From an uncultured Lacinutrix sp. (GTDB lineage Bacteria; Bacteroidota; Bacteroidia; Flavobacteriales; Flavobacteriaceae): a stretch of DNA of 64,000 nt. The position numbers and the translations under genes were made by a program. The stretch is taken from NCBI RefSeq assembly GCF_947500605.1, contig NZ_CANMSJ010000001.1, forward strand, positions 620,001 through 684,000. The letters are read 5' to 3'. The notes under the pieces are model-generated. The model made no database searches. It was not told where the DNA came from and saw only the letters and a program-made list of their open reading frames with translations. This document shows, in pieces, positions 33,723-41,643 of the stretch; position 1 is the stretch's first letter, and every line of letters starts with the position of its first letter.

Positions 33723-33739
33723 CTTTATTTTTGATAAAG
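33723..33739. promoter_or_regulatory. Inverted repeat CTTTAT-N5-ATAAAG
   Basis: A perfect 6-bp inverted repeat in the ALDH/araC divergent region, 57 bp upstream of the ALDH start. It could be an operator; the function is not known. Confidence 0.35.
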
Positions 33740-33763
33740 TTATTTTATCATATTCTAATTATC

Positions 33764-33794
33764 TTGAACGTATTTATCATAGTTTTGAACATAT
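33764..33794. promoter_or_regulatory. Direct repeats TTGAACrTAT, 21-bp phase
   Basis: TTGAACGTAT (33764-33773) and TTGAACATAT (33785-33794) are spaced exactly 21 bp, two helical turns. That is the geometry of AraC-family half-sites. They lie between the divergent ALDH and AraC genes. Confidence 0.5.
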
Positions 33795-33838
33795 CTCTTA
33801 TTTAAGTGTTTATGTATTAAAATTTAGTAATATTGAGT

Positions 33839-34759
33839 ATGAAGTCCATTTTAAATCAACATAGAAATAGTAGAAAACTGACCACTTTAGTGGAAAACAG
33901 AACGACATATAATGCTGATTATGCAGAACTTAATATTTTTGAAACTCACGCTTTCGCGGAAAAAGTGTCGTTAACATTTGATTTTCCGGTTATAGCAAGT
34001 ATGCTTACTGGCAAAAAAGTGATGCATCTTGATGGTTTTGAAGCTTTTGATTTTTTTACAGGCGAATCTGTTGTGATGCCATCTCATAAGGAAATGATAA
34101 TTGATTTTCCAATTGCTACAAAAAATAGCCCAACGCAATGTTTAGCACTAGGTATTGATGCTTTTAAAATTGATGAGGTTGTTGAAAAATTCAATCAGCA
34201 AGTTGCCATTGAAAATGAGAATAAAGATTGGAATTTAGATGAAACTGCTTCGCATTTAATAAACAATACAGATGTTAATCATTTAATTGAGCGTCTAACC
34301 TACACCTTTACTAACAATAATAAATCGAAGGATGTGTTGTTAGATTTAATGATTCAGGAATTAATTATTAGGCTTCTGCAAACCAAAGCCAAGTCTTTAA
34401 TTATAAACGATCCTAACCAAGTATTTAACGATACCAGAATTGGAACTGTTATTAAGTATATAAAAGACAACTTAACGAATAAAGATATTAGTGTGGACTT
34501 ACTAGCCAAAAAAGCTTACATGAGTACATCTCACTTCCATAAACAATTTAAAAACACATTAGGCGTCTCTCCTATTGATTATATAAATTCTGAAAAGATT
34601 AAGTTTTCTAAAAAACTTATTAAAGAATCTAAAGATTTTAGAATGTCGGAAATTGCATTTAAATCTGGATTTAATAATACCAGTTACTTTAACAGACAGT
34701 TTAAAAAAATGGAATTAATGACGCCTCAACAATTTAAGGCGTCTATTAATAGAGCTTAA
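33839..34759 (+). CDS. AraC-family transcriptional regulator
   Basis: 306 residues from the ATG at 33839. The in-frame TTG six bases upstream is less likely. The N-terminal ligand domain (about 1-190) resembles the AraC_N type. The C-terminal double HTH (about 205-305) is standard: DLLAKKAYMSTSHFHKQFK and SEIAFKSGFNNTSYFNRQFKK. It is divergent from the aldehyde dehydrogenase gene, which it probably activates in response to an aldehyde or alcohol (inference). Its stop overlaps the convergent AGCS gene by 4 bp. Confidence 0.88.
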   Translation: MKSILNQHRNSRKLTTLVENRTTYNADYAELNIFETHAFAEKVSLTFDFPVIASMLTGKKVMHLDGFEAFDFFTGESVVMPSHKEMIIDFPIATKNSPTQCLALGIDAFKIDEVVEKFNQQVAIENENKDWNLDETASHLINNTDVNHLIERLTYTFTNNNKSKDVLLDLMIQELIIRLLQTKAKSLIINDPNQVFNDTRIGTVIKYIKDNLTNKDISVDLLAKKAYMSTSHFHKQFKNTLGVSPIDYINSEKIKFSKKLIKESKDFRMSEIAFKSGFNNTSYFNRQFKKMELMTPQQFKASINRA

Positions 34760-36132
34760 ATATTTTTCATTCGCTTAAAATAAGCTTTCGCTTCTTTTAC
34801 TACTTTTGGTGCTAAAATTAATGTCGCTGTCATTGTTGGTATTGCCATTAATGCAAATATGCCATCTATTAAATTAATCATTAAAGCCAACGAAGTTGTT
34901 GCTCCTAAAATAATACTTAAGATATAGAAATAGTTATAGTAATGTTTGTTTTTATCTCCTATTAAAAACGACAAACATTTTCCGCCATAATACGCATAAG
35001 AAAATAAGGAAGACACGCTAAACACTACAATACAAAGTAGCAATAAATACCTACCATAAACTGGCATTGCTGCTCCAAAAGCATTGGCTGTTAAACTTAC
35101 ACCATTAGCTTCTGTTGTTTGCCAAACTCCTGTAACTAAAATAGCTAAAGCGGTTAATGTACATACAATTAATGTATCTATTGCTGGACCTAACATTGCT
35201 ACCAAACCTTCACGAATAGGCTCGTTAGTTTTTGCCGCTCCATGTGCTAAAGGCGCAGTACCAATACCTGCTTCGTTAGAAAAAGCACCTCTACGAACAC
35301 CTAAAACTATTAGACCGCCTAACAAACCTCCTAAAAAGGCATCACCTTTATAGTTTTCAGCTGCAAAAGCATCTGTAAAAATCAATTTAAAATAGGTCGG
35401 GACAACTTCCGCATTAGCGAATAAAATAATAAGAATCAATACAAAATATAACAATACCATACTTGGCACTAGCTTAGATGCCACTTTGCTTATTCTATTT
35501 AAACCACCAAGAATTACTATAGATGTTATTACTACTAAAACAATGCCTATTATTAAGTTAGAAGTAAAATTTACTACTATTCCATTTGGCTTTAAAACAA
35601 TATCGTTAATGGCTTGCGTTAATTGATTGACGTTAAAAACAGGCAATGCTCCTATTAAACCGCAAAGACTAAAAAATACTGCTAATGGTTTCCAATGCTT
35701 ACCAAGACCTTCCATTATAAAATACATTGGTCCACCTTGTGTTTTGCCTTCACTATCTTTACCTCTGTACATAATTGCTAAACTCGACGTAAAAAATTTT
35801 GTAGACATACCAATGATTGCACTAACCCACATCCAAAAAACAGCACCTGGTCCACCAATAGAAATAGCAACTGCAACACCAGCTATATTTCCCATACCTA
35901 TGGTAGATGATAATGCTGTTGTTAAGGCTTGAAAATGTGAAATTTCTCCAGCATCTTCTGGATTATCATACTTACCACGAAGTACTTGTATAGCGTGGCC
36001 TAAATAACGAAATGGTAAAAATCGTGAAAGCACAAGCAGATAAAAACCGCCTCCAATTAGTAAAATTAGTAATGGCAGTCCCCAAACGAATGAGGCAAAA
36101 TCTGCTATAAAATCGTTTATTAATTTATACAC
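34756..36132 (-). CDS. AGCS-family amino acid (alanine/glycine):sodium symporter
   Basis: 458 residues, about eleven transmembrane helices. AGCS signatures include GNIAGVAVAISIGGPGAVFWMW, GGPMYFI and NEAGIGTAPLAHGAAK. It imports D/L-alanine or glycine with Na+ at the inner membrane. It is probably monocistronic and converges on the AraC gene with overlapping stops. Confidence 0.92.
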   Translation of the reverse strand: MYKLINDFIADFASFVWGLPLLILLIGGGFYLLVLSRFLPFRYLGHAIQVLRGKYDNPEDAGEISHFQALTTALSSTIGMGNIAGVAVAISIGGPGAVFWMWVSAIIGMSTKFFTSSLAIMYRGKDSEGKTQGGPMYFIMEGLGKHWKPLAVFFSLCGLIGALPVFNVNQLTQAINDIVLKPNGIVVNFTSNLIIGIVLVVITSIVILGGLNRISKVASKLVPSMVLLYFVLILIILFANAEVVPTYFKLIFTDAFAAENYKGDAFLGGLLGGLIVLGVRRGAFSNEAGIGTAPLAHGAAKTNEPIREGLVAMLGPAIDTLIVCTLTALAILVTGVWQTTEANGVSLTANAFGAAMPVYGRYLLLLCIVVFSVSSLFSYAYYGGKCLSFLIGDKNKHYYNYFYILSIILGATTSLALMINLIDGIFALMAIPTMTATLILAPKVVKEAKAYFKRMKNI

Positions 36133-36195
36133 GTAAATTGAGTTTAGACTTTAAATATAACCTATTATCTTTACACTTTTAAATATCTCTTTTAT

Positions 36196-37284
36196 TTGAA
36201 CCCAAATAGATTATATTTTATAGATGCCGTACGTGCATTTGCTATTTTAATGATGCTTCAAGGCCATTTTATTAGCACACTCTTAGACCCTATTTATAAC
36301 GATAATACTAAAACCATTTACAACATATGGTATTATTTTAGAGGTATTACCGCTCCAGTATTTTTTACTATTTCTGGTTTAGTTTTTATTTACTTAATAT
36401 TAAAAGCCAAGGCTAAAGGTTGCGATAAAGCGAGAATAAAAAAAGGCTTAGAACGTGGTTTAATGTTAATTGCCATAGGCTATTTATTACGTATTCCTTT
36501 TTTAGGTTGGTTATACGGTAGTTTTAATACTTACTTTTTAATAATAGACGTTTTACAATGTATAGGCTTATCCTTAATACTGCTTATTGTTTTGTATATT
36601 TTATCACTTAAAAAAGATCGTATATTATCTGTTGTATTATTAGTTAGTGGCATTTTATGTTTTTTATACGAACCTATTTACAAAGACCTAAATTTTAATC
36701 GGCTACCAGAATTATTAGCGAATTATCTAACCAAAGCTAACGGTTCAATTTTTACCATTTTACCGTGGTTTGGATTCGTTGCTTTTGGCGGTTTTTTAGC
36801 TACAATATTTTTTAGACATGTACATAAAAAACGGTTTAGATTAATAACTTCTATTTTGTTTTTTATCATCGGTTATTTATTAATAACATGCTCTTCTTGG
36901 GCTTTAATGAAGCTTTACTATTTAACAGATGTAGAAATATTTAAGGCTTCTGCATATTATAATTATCTGTTTACTCGCTTTGGAAATGTGCTTTTGCTAT
37001 TTGGTGTTTTTTATAGCTTAGAAAACTTTTTAAAACAATCTATAATCTCGAAAATTGGAGAGAAAACCCTATCTATTTATTTTATTCATTTTGTTATTAT
37101 TTTTGGAAGTTTTACAGGCGTTGGCTTAAAACATTTTTTCTACCAAAATCTAACACCAATAGAAGCTGTTATTGGTGCTATACTATTTGTTGTGGTGGTT
37201 TGCTTTATTTCTTTTTATTATGTAAAAACGAATGCATTTATTTATAAGCAGATACGTAAACTATATTTTAAATTAAAACGATAA
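36196..37284 (+). CDS. DUF1624/HGSNAT-like multi-pass membrane protein
   Basis: 362 residues starting at TTG 36196. No upstream ATG exists in frame, and the next Met (residue 19) would delete the conserved NRLYFIDAVRAFAILMMLQGHF block, so TTG is very likely real. About ten membrane helices follow. The opening block and PVFFTISGLVF resemble DUF1624/heparan-alpha-glucosaminide N-acetyltransferase and acyltransferase-3 proteins. The acceptor is unknown. It is divergent from the AGCS gene over 63 bp. Confidence 0.75.
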   Translation: MNPNRLYFIDAVRAFAILMMLQGHFISTLLDPIYNDNTKTIYNIWYYFRGITAPVFFTISGLVFIYLILKAKAKGCDKARIKKGLERGLMLIAIGYLLRIPFLGWLYGSFNTYFLIIDVLQCIGLSLILLIVLYILSLKKDRILSVVLLVSGILCFLYEPIYKDLNFNRLPELLANYLTKANGSIFTILPWFGFVAFGGFLATIFFRHVHKKRFRLITSILFFIIGYLLITCSSWALMKLYYLTDVEIFKASAYYNYLFTRFGNVLLLFGVFYSLENFLKQSIISKIGEKTLSIYFIHFVIIFGSFTGVGLKHFFYQNLTPIEAVIGAILFVVVVCFISFYYVKTNAFIYKQIRKLYFKLKR

Positions 37285-37315
37285 AGTTTAAATGTAAGTT
37301 GCTTGTTTTATGAAC

Positions 37316-37353
37316 AAAAAAAACCTCACTAGTTTATACAACAGGTGAGGTTT
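37316..37353. terminator. Bidirectional terminator (DUF1624 / purC)
   Basis: AAACCTCAC (37321-37329) pairs perfectly with GTGAGGTTT (37345-37353) between convergent genes, with an A-run on the left that is a T-run for the leftward transcript. Confidence 0.75.
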
Positions 37354-37374
37354 ATCTATTTAATAAAAATACTT

Positions 37375-38325
37375 TTAAGCTAAATACGCTAAAACATTTT
37401 TCTCTATACGTTCTTGAATATTAGAAACATCTGCTTTTACAAATGGTTCTCCCATTATATTCTCGAAAAGTTCGATGTAACGTTCTGAAACTGTTTCAAT
37501 ATACTCATCGCTCATTACAGGAACTGTTTGCCCTTCTAATCCTTGAAAATCGTTAGCAATTAACCATTGTCTTACAAATTCTTTAGACAATTGTTTTTGT
37601 GTTTCACCTTTATCTTGACGTTCTTGATAACCATCTGCGTAAAAATAACGTGAAGAATCTGGTGTATGGATTTCATCGATTAAAACAATTTTTCCATCTT
37701 TAGTTTTTCCAAATTCATATTTAGTATCTACAAGAATTAATCCGCGAGATGCTGCTATTTCAGTTCCGCGTTGAAATAATTTTCTTGTATAATCTTCTAA
37801 AACAATATAATCTTCTTCTGTAACTATTCCTTTTAACAGAATGTCTTCACGCGAAATATCCTCATCGTGATCTCCCATTTCAGCTTTAGTTGCAGGCGTA
37901 ATAATAGGATTAGGAAACTTATCGTTTTCTTTCATTCCTTCAGGCATTGCAACGCCACAAAGCATGCGCTTTCCTGCTTTATACTCCCTAGCCGCATGAC
38001 CAGACATATAACCACGAATTACCATTTCTACTTTAAAAGGTTCGCACAAGTGTCCAACAGCGACATTAGGATCTGGAGTTGCTGTTAACCAATTTGGTAC
38101 TAAATCTTCGGTAGCTTTCATCATACTTGTTGCTATCTGGTTTAGTATTTGCCCTTTATATGGAATTCCTTTTGGCATTACAACATCGAACGCACTTAAA
38201 CGATCTGTTGCAATCATTACTAATTCTTCGTCGTTTATATTATAAACGGCTCTTACTTTGCCTTTATAAAGACTTTTCTGATTTGGAAACTTAAAATTGG
38301 TGTCTGTAATTGTGTTATTAGCCAC
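37375..38325 (-). CDS. purC: SAICAR synthetase
   Basis: 316 residues. It joins CAIR and aspartate with ATP in purine synthesis. Conserved blocks are [38 protein letters not shown]-like [14 protein letters not shown] and [10 protein letters not shown]. The start is GTG at 38325; no in-frame ATG lies upstream, and the N-terminus [19 protein letters not shown] aligns with flavobacterial PurC, so the GTG is credible. A TATTTTTG -7 box lies 51 bp upstream. Confidence 0.95.
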   Translation of the reverse strand: MANNTITDTNFKFPNQKSLYKGKVRAVYNINDEELVMIATDRLSAFDVVMPKGIPYKGQILNQIATSMMKATEDLVPNWLTATPDPNVAVGHLCEPFKVEMVIRGYMSGHAAREYKAGKRMLCGVAMPEGMKENDKFPNPIITPATKAEMGDHDEDISREDILLKGIVTEEDYIVLEDYTRKLFQRGTEIAASRGLILVDTKYEFGKTKDGKIVLIDEIHTPDSSRYFYADGYQERQDKGETQKQLSKEFVRQWLIANDFQGLEGQTVPVMSDEYIETVSERYIELFENIMGEPFVKADVSNIQERIEKNVLAYLA

Positions 38326-38376
38326 GAGTGTAATAGTTTTTAGTTGTGTGTTGTGTTACCTATATTTTAGGTGTTG

Positions 38377-38384
38377 CAAAAATA
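38377..38384 (-). promoter_or_regulatory. TAnnTTTG -7 box for purC
   Basis: The complement reads TATTTTTG, an exact consensus match 51 bp before the GTG start. No -33 TTG is seen at standard spacing. Confidence 0.4.
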
Positions 38385-38493
38385 TTGATTAATTTTAAAT
38401 TTAATATCATTCTTAGCATTTTCAATTAAGAAAATATATAGAATTTAAAATAAAAAATATAGCAAAAAGCAAGTTCCTAAGTTTCAAAAAAAA

Positions 38494-39450
38494 CTATCCT
38501 TCGATGTTTTCTATGTTTTTATACGCTGCAATTACTGCTTTTACTAATTTATGACGCACTACATCTTTATCGTCTAAGAAAACCATACCAATACCATCTA
38601 CATCTTTTAAAACCAATAAGGCTTCTTTAAGTCCGGAAACAGTACGTCTTGGTAAATCTATTTGTCCTGGATCGCCTGTTAGCAAAAACTTAGCGTTTTT
38701 TCCCATACGTGTTAAAAACATCTTCATTTGTGCGTGCGTTGTGTTTTGTCCTTCGTCTAAAATCACAAATGCATTATCCAAAGTACGTCCACGCATAAAG
38801 GCCAAAGGTGCTATTTGTATGGTACCATTTTCTATGTATTGCGCTAATTTTTCGGGAGCAATCATATCACGAAGTGCATCGTAAAGTGGTTGCATGTATG
38901 GGTCTAATTTTTCTTTTAAATCTCCTGGAAGAAACCCTAAATTCTCACCTGCTTCTACTGCCGGACGCGTTAAAATAATTCGTTTTACTTCTTTATTTTT
39001 TAATGCTTTTACCGCTAATGCAACACCTGTATAGGTTTTCCCTGTTCCTGCAGGACCAATAGCAAACACCATATCGTTTTTACGCATAAGCTCTACCAAC
39101 TTACGCTGGTTTGCTGTTTGGGCTTTTATTAGTTTCCCATTTACACCATGCACTATGGTTTCTCCGCTTTTTGCAGTGGTATTATAATCTTCACTACTAT
39201 TACTTGTTAATACACGTTCTATTGCGTTTTCGTCTAATTTTTTATGTTTAACAAAATGTTTGGTTAACATTTTTAGTTTTCTACTAAACTCGTCTAAAAG
39301 TTCTTCTTCACCAAAAGCCTTAATTTCGTTACCACGTGCAACAATTTTTAATTTAGGAAAGTGTTTTTTTAAAAGTTTAATATTTTCGTTTCCAGCTCCA
39401 AAAAATTCTTTCGGAGTGATTTCTTCAAGTTGAATTATTATTTCGTTCAA
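38494..39450 (-). CDS. phoH: PhoH-like ATPase
   Basis: 318 residues. The Walker A motif GPAGTGKT (132-139) and Walker B ILDEGQN (Asp232, Glu233) belong to the PhoH fold. An N-terminal KH-like region (about 1-65) precedes it. This is the PhoH/YbeZ type, which is linked to RNA metabolism and ribosome maturation. It precedes purC by 168 bp and diverges from the SAM hydroxide adenosyltransferase gene. Confidence 0.92.
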   Translation of the reverse strand: MNEIIIQLEEITPKEFFGAGNENIKLLKKHFPKLKIVARGNEIKAFGEEELLDEFSRKLKMLTKHFVKHKKLDENAIERVLTSNSSEDYNTTAKSGETIVHGVNGKLIKAQTANQRKLVELMRKNDMVFAIGPAGTGKTYTGVALAVKALKNKEVKRIILTRPAVEAGENLGFLPGDLKEKLDPYMQPLYDALRDMIAPEKLAQYIENGTIQIAPLAFMRGRTLDNAFVILDEGQNTTHAQMKMFLTRMGKNAKFLLTGDPGQIDLPRRTVSGLKEALLVLKDVDGIGMVFLDDKDVVRHKLVKAVIAAYKNIENIEG

Positions 39451-39572
39451 AAGCGTATCGTTTTAATTAAGAATTTCTATTCTATTTTCTTAGTTTTGTT
39501 CTTTGTTATAAACTTAAGGAAGTTAGTTAACTTTTAAGACTATTAATCAATAAAAATATCAACAATTACTAA

Positions 39573-40427
39573 ATGGCAATTATCACATTAACTACAGATT
39601 TTGGTGAGAAAGATCACTTTGCTGGTGCGATAAAAGGTGCTATTTATAGCGAATTACCAGATGTAAGGATTGTTGACATCTCGCATTCTGTATCACCATT
39701 TAATATTCCTGAAGCTGCTTATATTATACAAAATGCATATAGTAGTTTTCCAGATGGCACCATACATATTATTGGTCTTGACTCTGAAATTAACCAAGAA
39801 AACAAACATATTGCCATAGAATTAGACGGGCACTTTTTTGTGTGTGCTAATAATGGAATTATGAGTATGATTTGTGCAGAAATAGTACCAAAACAAATTG
39901 TAGAAATTAATATTCACGATAAAATTGAAACCAGTTTTCCTGTACTAGACGTTTTTGTTAAGGTTGCCTGCCACATTGCTCGTGGTGGAACTTTAGGTGT
40001 TATAGGTAAAAGCATAAGCACTATTAAACCTATAAGAAACCTTGAACCTTATATTAACGATGAAAAAACACAAATTATAGGAAGCATAATTTATATCGAT
40101 AATTACGGCAACGTAGTTACAAATATTAAAAAGTCATTTTTTGAAAATATACAAAAAGGACGTGCTTTTGAGGTTTCGGCAAGAAGCCACAAGTTTAAAA
40201 AAATACACGCTAAGTATAGCGATATTATAAATTTCGATATACCCGAAGAAAACCGAAACGATGAAGGTCGTGGTTTGGTGGTTTTTAACTCGTCTAACTA
40301 TTTAGAAATTGCCATTTACAAAGGTAATACTGGCAACGTTGGTGGTGCTAGTAGTTTAATGGGTTTAAAACTACGAGATACTGTTACAATTAATTTTGTG
40401 AAACCAGTATCGAATGTTCCATTATAA
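39573..40427 (+). CDS. SAM hydroxide adenosyltransferase (DUF62 family)
   Basis: 284 residues. It has the two-domain fold of the chlorinase/fluorinase superfamily: ITLTTDFGEKDHFAGAIKG at the start with the SAM-binding Asp, VDISHSVSPFNIPEAAY, and the C-terminal IYIDNYGNVVTNI. Most such proteins hydrolyse S-adenosylmethionine to adenosine and methionine rather than halogenate. Its physiological role is unclear. It is first of a rightward gene group leading to gldFG and dnaN. Confidence 0.9.
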   Translation: MAIITLTTDFGEKDHFAGAIKGAIYSELPDVRIVDISHSVSPFNIPEAAYIIQNAYSSFPDGTIHIIGLDSEINQENKHIAIELDGHFFVCANNGIMSMICAEIVPKQIVEINIHDKIETSFPVLDVFVKVACHIARGGTLGVIGKSISTIKPIRNLEPYINDEKTQIIGSIIYIDNYGNVVTNIKKSFFENIQKGRAFEVSARSHKFKKIHAKYSDIINFDIPEENRNDEGRGLVVFNSSNYLEIAIYKGNTGNVGGASSLMGLKLRDTVTINFVKPVSNVPL

Positions 40428-40464
40428 AGAATTACTGTACTTTTAAAAAGTTAAACAAAATTAG

Positions 40465-40483
40465 ATTTCGCTTACGCGGAAAT
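40465..40483. repeat. Short palindromic motif ATTTCGC-N5-GCGGAAAT
   Basis: An imperfect palindrome in the gap before the ABM gene, similar to the one at 13631-13654 and to GCTTTCGC-type strings at 27601 and 33955. It looks like a small dispersed motif; the function is unknown. Confidence 0.35.
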
Positions 40484-40503
40484 AAATAAAATAGATATAA
40501 TTT

Positions 40504-40800
40504 ATGTTTGTAAGAATTGTTAAATTGAGTTTCGCCGAAGAAAATATAACACCTTTTTTAGCAAATTTTGAAACGGTAAAAGAAAAAATTCGCAGCTTTG
40601 AAGGTTGTCAACGTCTTGAATTATATCGCGATAAACACAATACAAACATCTTTTTTACGTATAGTTATTGGAATACTGAAGACGATTTAAATAACTACAG
40701 ACATTCCGATTTATTTAAAGGTATTTGGGCAGAAACAAAACCTATGTTTAATGCTAAGCCAGAAGCTTGGAGTGTGGATAAATTGGAGAGTTTAAAATAA
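40504..40800 (+). CDS. ABM-domain (antibiotic biosynthesis monooxygenase-like) protein
   Basis: 98 residues with a dimeric ferredoxin-like fold pattern: MFVRIVKLSF, FEGCQRLELYRDKHNTN, FTYSYWNTEDDLNNYRHSDLF. It is related to YgiN-type quinol monooxygenases, some of which act on quinones and some on haem. The substrate is unknown. It is 12 bp before the SDR gene and likely co-transcribed. Confidence 0.85.
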   Translation: MFVRIVKLSFAEENITPFLANFETVKEKIRSFEGCQRLELYRDKHNTNIFFTYSYWNTEDDLNNYRHSDLFKGIWAETKPMFNAKPEAWSVDKLESLK

Positions 40801-40812
40801 CAGGATCAATTC

Positions 40813-41607
40813 ATGAACTTCAACAACAAAGTTATATGGATAACCGGTGCCTCTTCTGGAATAGGCAAGCATTTGGCTATAGAATTATCTAATCTGGGTG
40901 CAAAACTTATATTATCTTCTAGAAATATTGAAGCATTAGAAATTGTTAAGAACCTATGCAATCAATCATCAGAAATTAAATTAATTACTCTAGATTTAGA
41001 AGATTATAATACTTTTAAACTAAAAGTAGAAGAAGCTATTTCTGCTTTTAAAACTATAGATATTCTAGTAAACAATGGAGGTATTAGTCAACGCTCTTTT
41101 ACAAAAGAAACAAGCATTGACGTAGACAAACGTATAATGGATGTTAATTATCTAGGAACAGTTGCATTAACAAAAGCATTATTACCTCATTTTATAAAAA
41201 ACCAAAGTGGTCATTTTGTTACAACAACAAGTATAGTTGGAAAAATTGGCACACCCTTACGCTCTAGCTACGCAGCAAGTAAACATGCGTTACATGGTTT
41301 TTTTGATAGTTTAAGAGCCGAAATACACATAAACAATATTGCAGTTACTTTGGTTTGTCCAGGTTTTGTTAATACCAATATATCTTTAAATGCATTAACT
41401 GGAAACGGTAAAGCACAAAACAAAATGGATAATGCTACCAAAAACGGAATAGCACCAAAACATTTTGCTAGATTAATGGCTAAAGCAATATATAAAAAGA
41501 AGCAAGAAGTCTATATTGCTGGCTTTAAAGAAAAATTAGGCGTTTATACAAAACGCTTTTTCCCAAAATTGTTATCTAAAATGATACGCAAATTAAGCGT
41601 AACCTAA
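40813..41607 (+). CDS. Short-chain dehydrogenase/reductase
   Basis: 264 residues. The Rossmann motif is TGASSGIGKH (11-20), NNGG for the classical NNAG, and the catalytic Ser followed by YAASK (Tyr-x3-Lys). The C-terminal MIRKL/KRFFPKLLSKM region is like the DHRS7-type membrane-associated SDRs. It is a NAD(P)H oxidoreductase; the substrate is unknown. Confidence 0.9.
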   Translation: MNFNNKVIWITGASSGIGKHLAIELSNLGAKLILSSRNIEALEIVKNLCNQSSEIKLITLDLEDYNTFKLKVEEAISAFKTIDILVNNGGISQRSFTKETSIDVDKRIMDVNYLGTVALTKALLPHFIKNQSGHFVTTTSIVGKIGTPLRSSYAASKHALHGFFDSLRAEIHINNIAVTLVCPGFVNTNISLNALTGNGKAQNKMDNATKNGIAPKHFARLMAKAIYKKKQEVYIAGFKEKLGVYTKRFFPKLLSKMIRKLSVT

Positions 41608-41643
41608 ATTTAGTAGTACTTTTACAAAAACACAAGAATTTAA

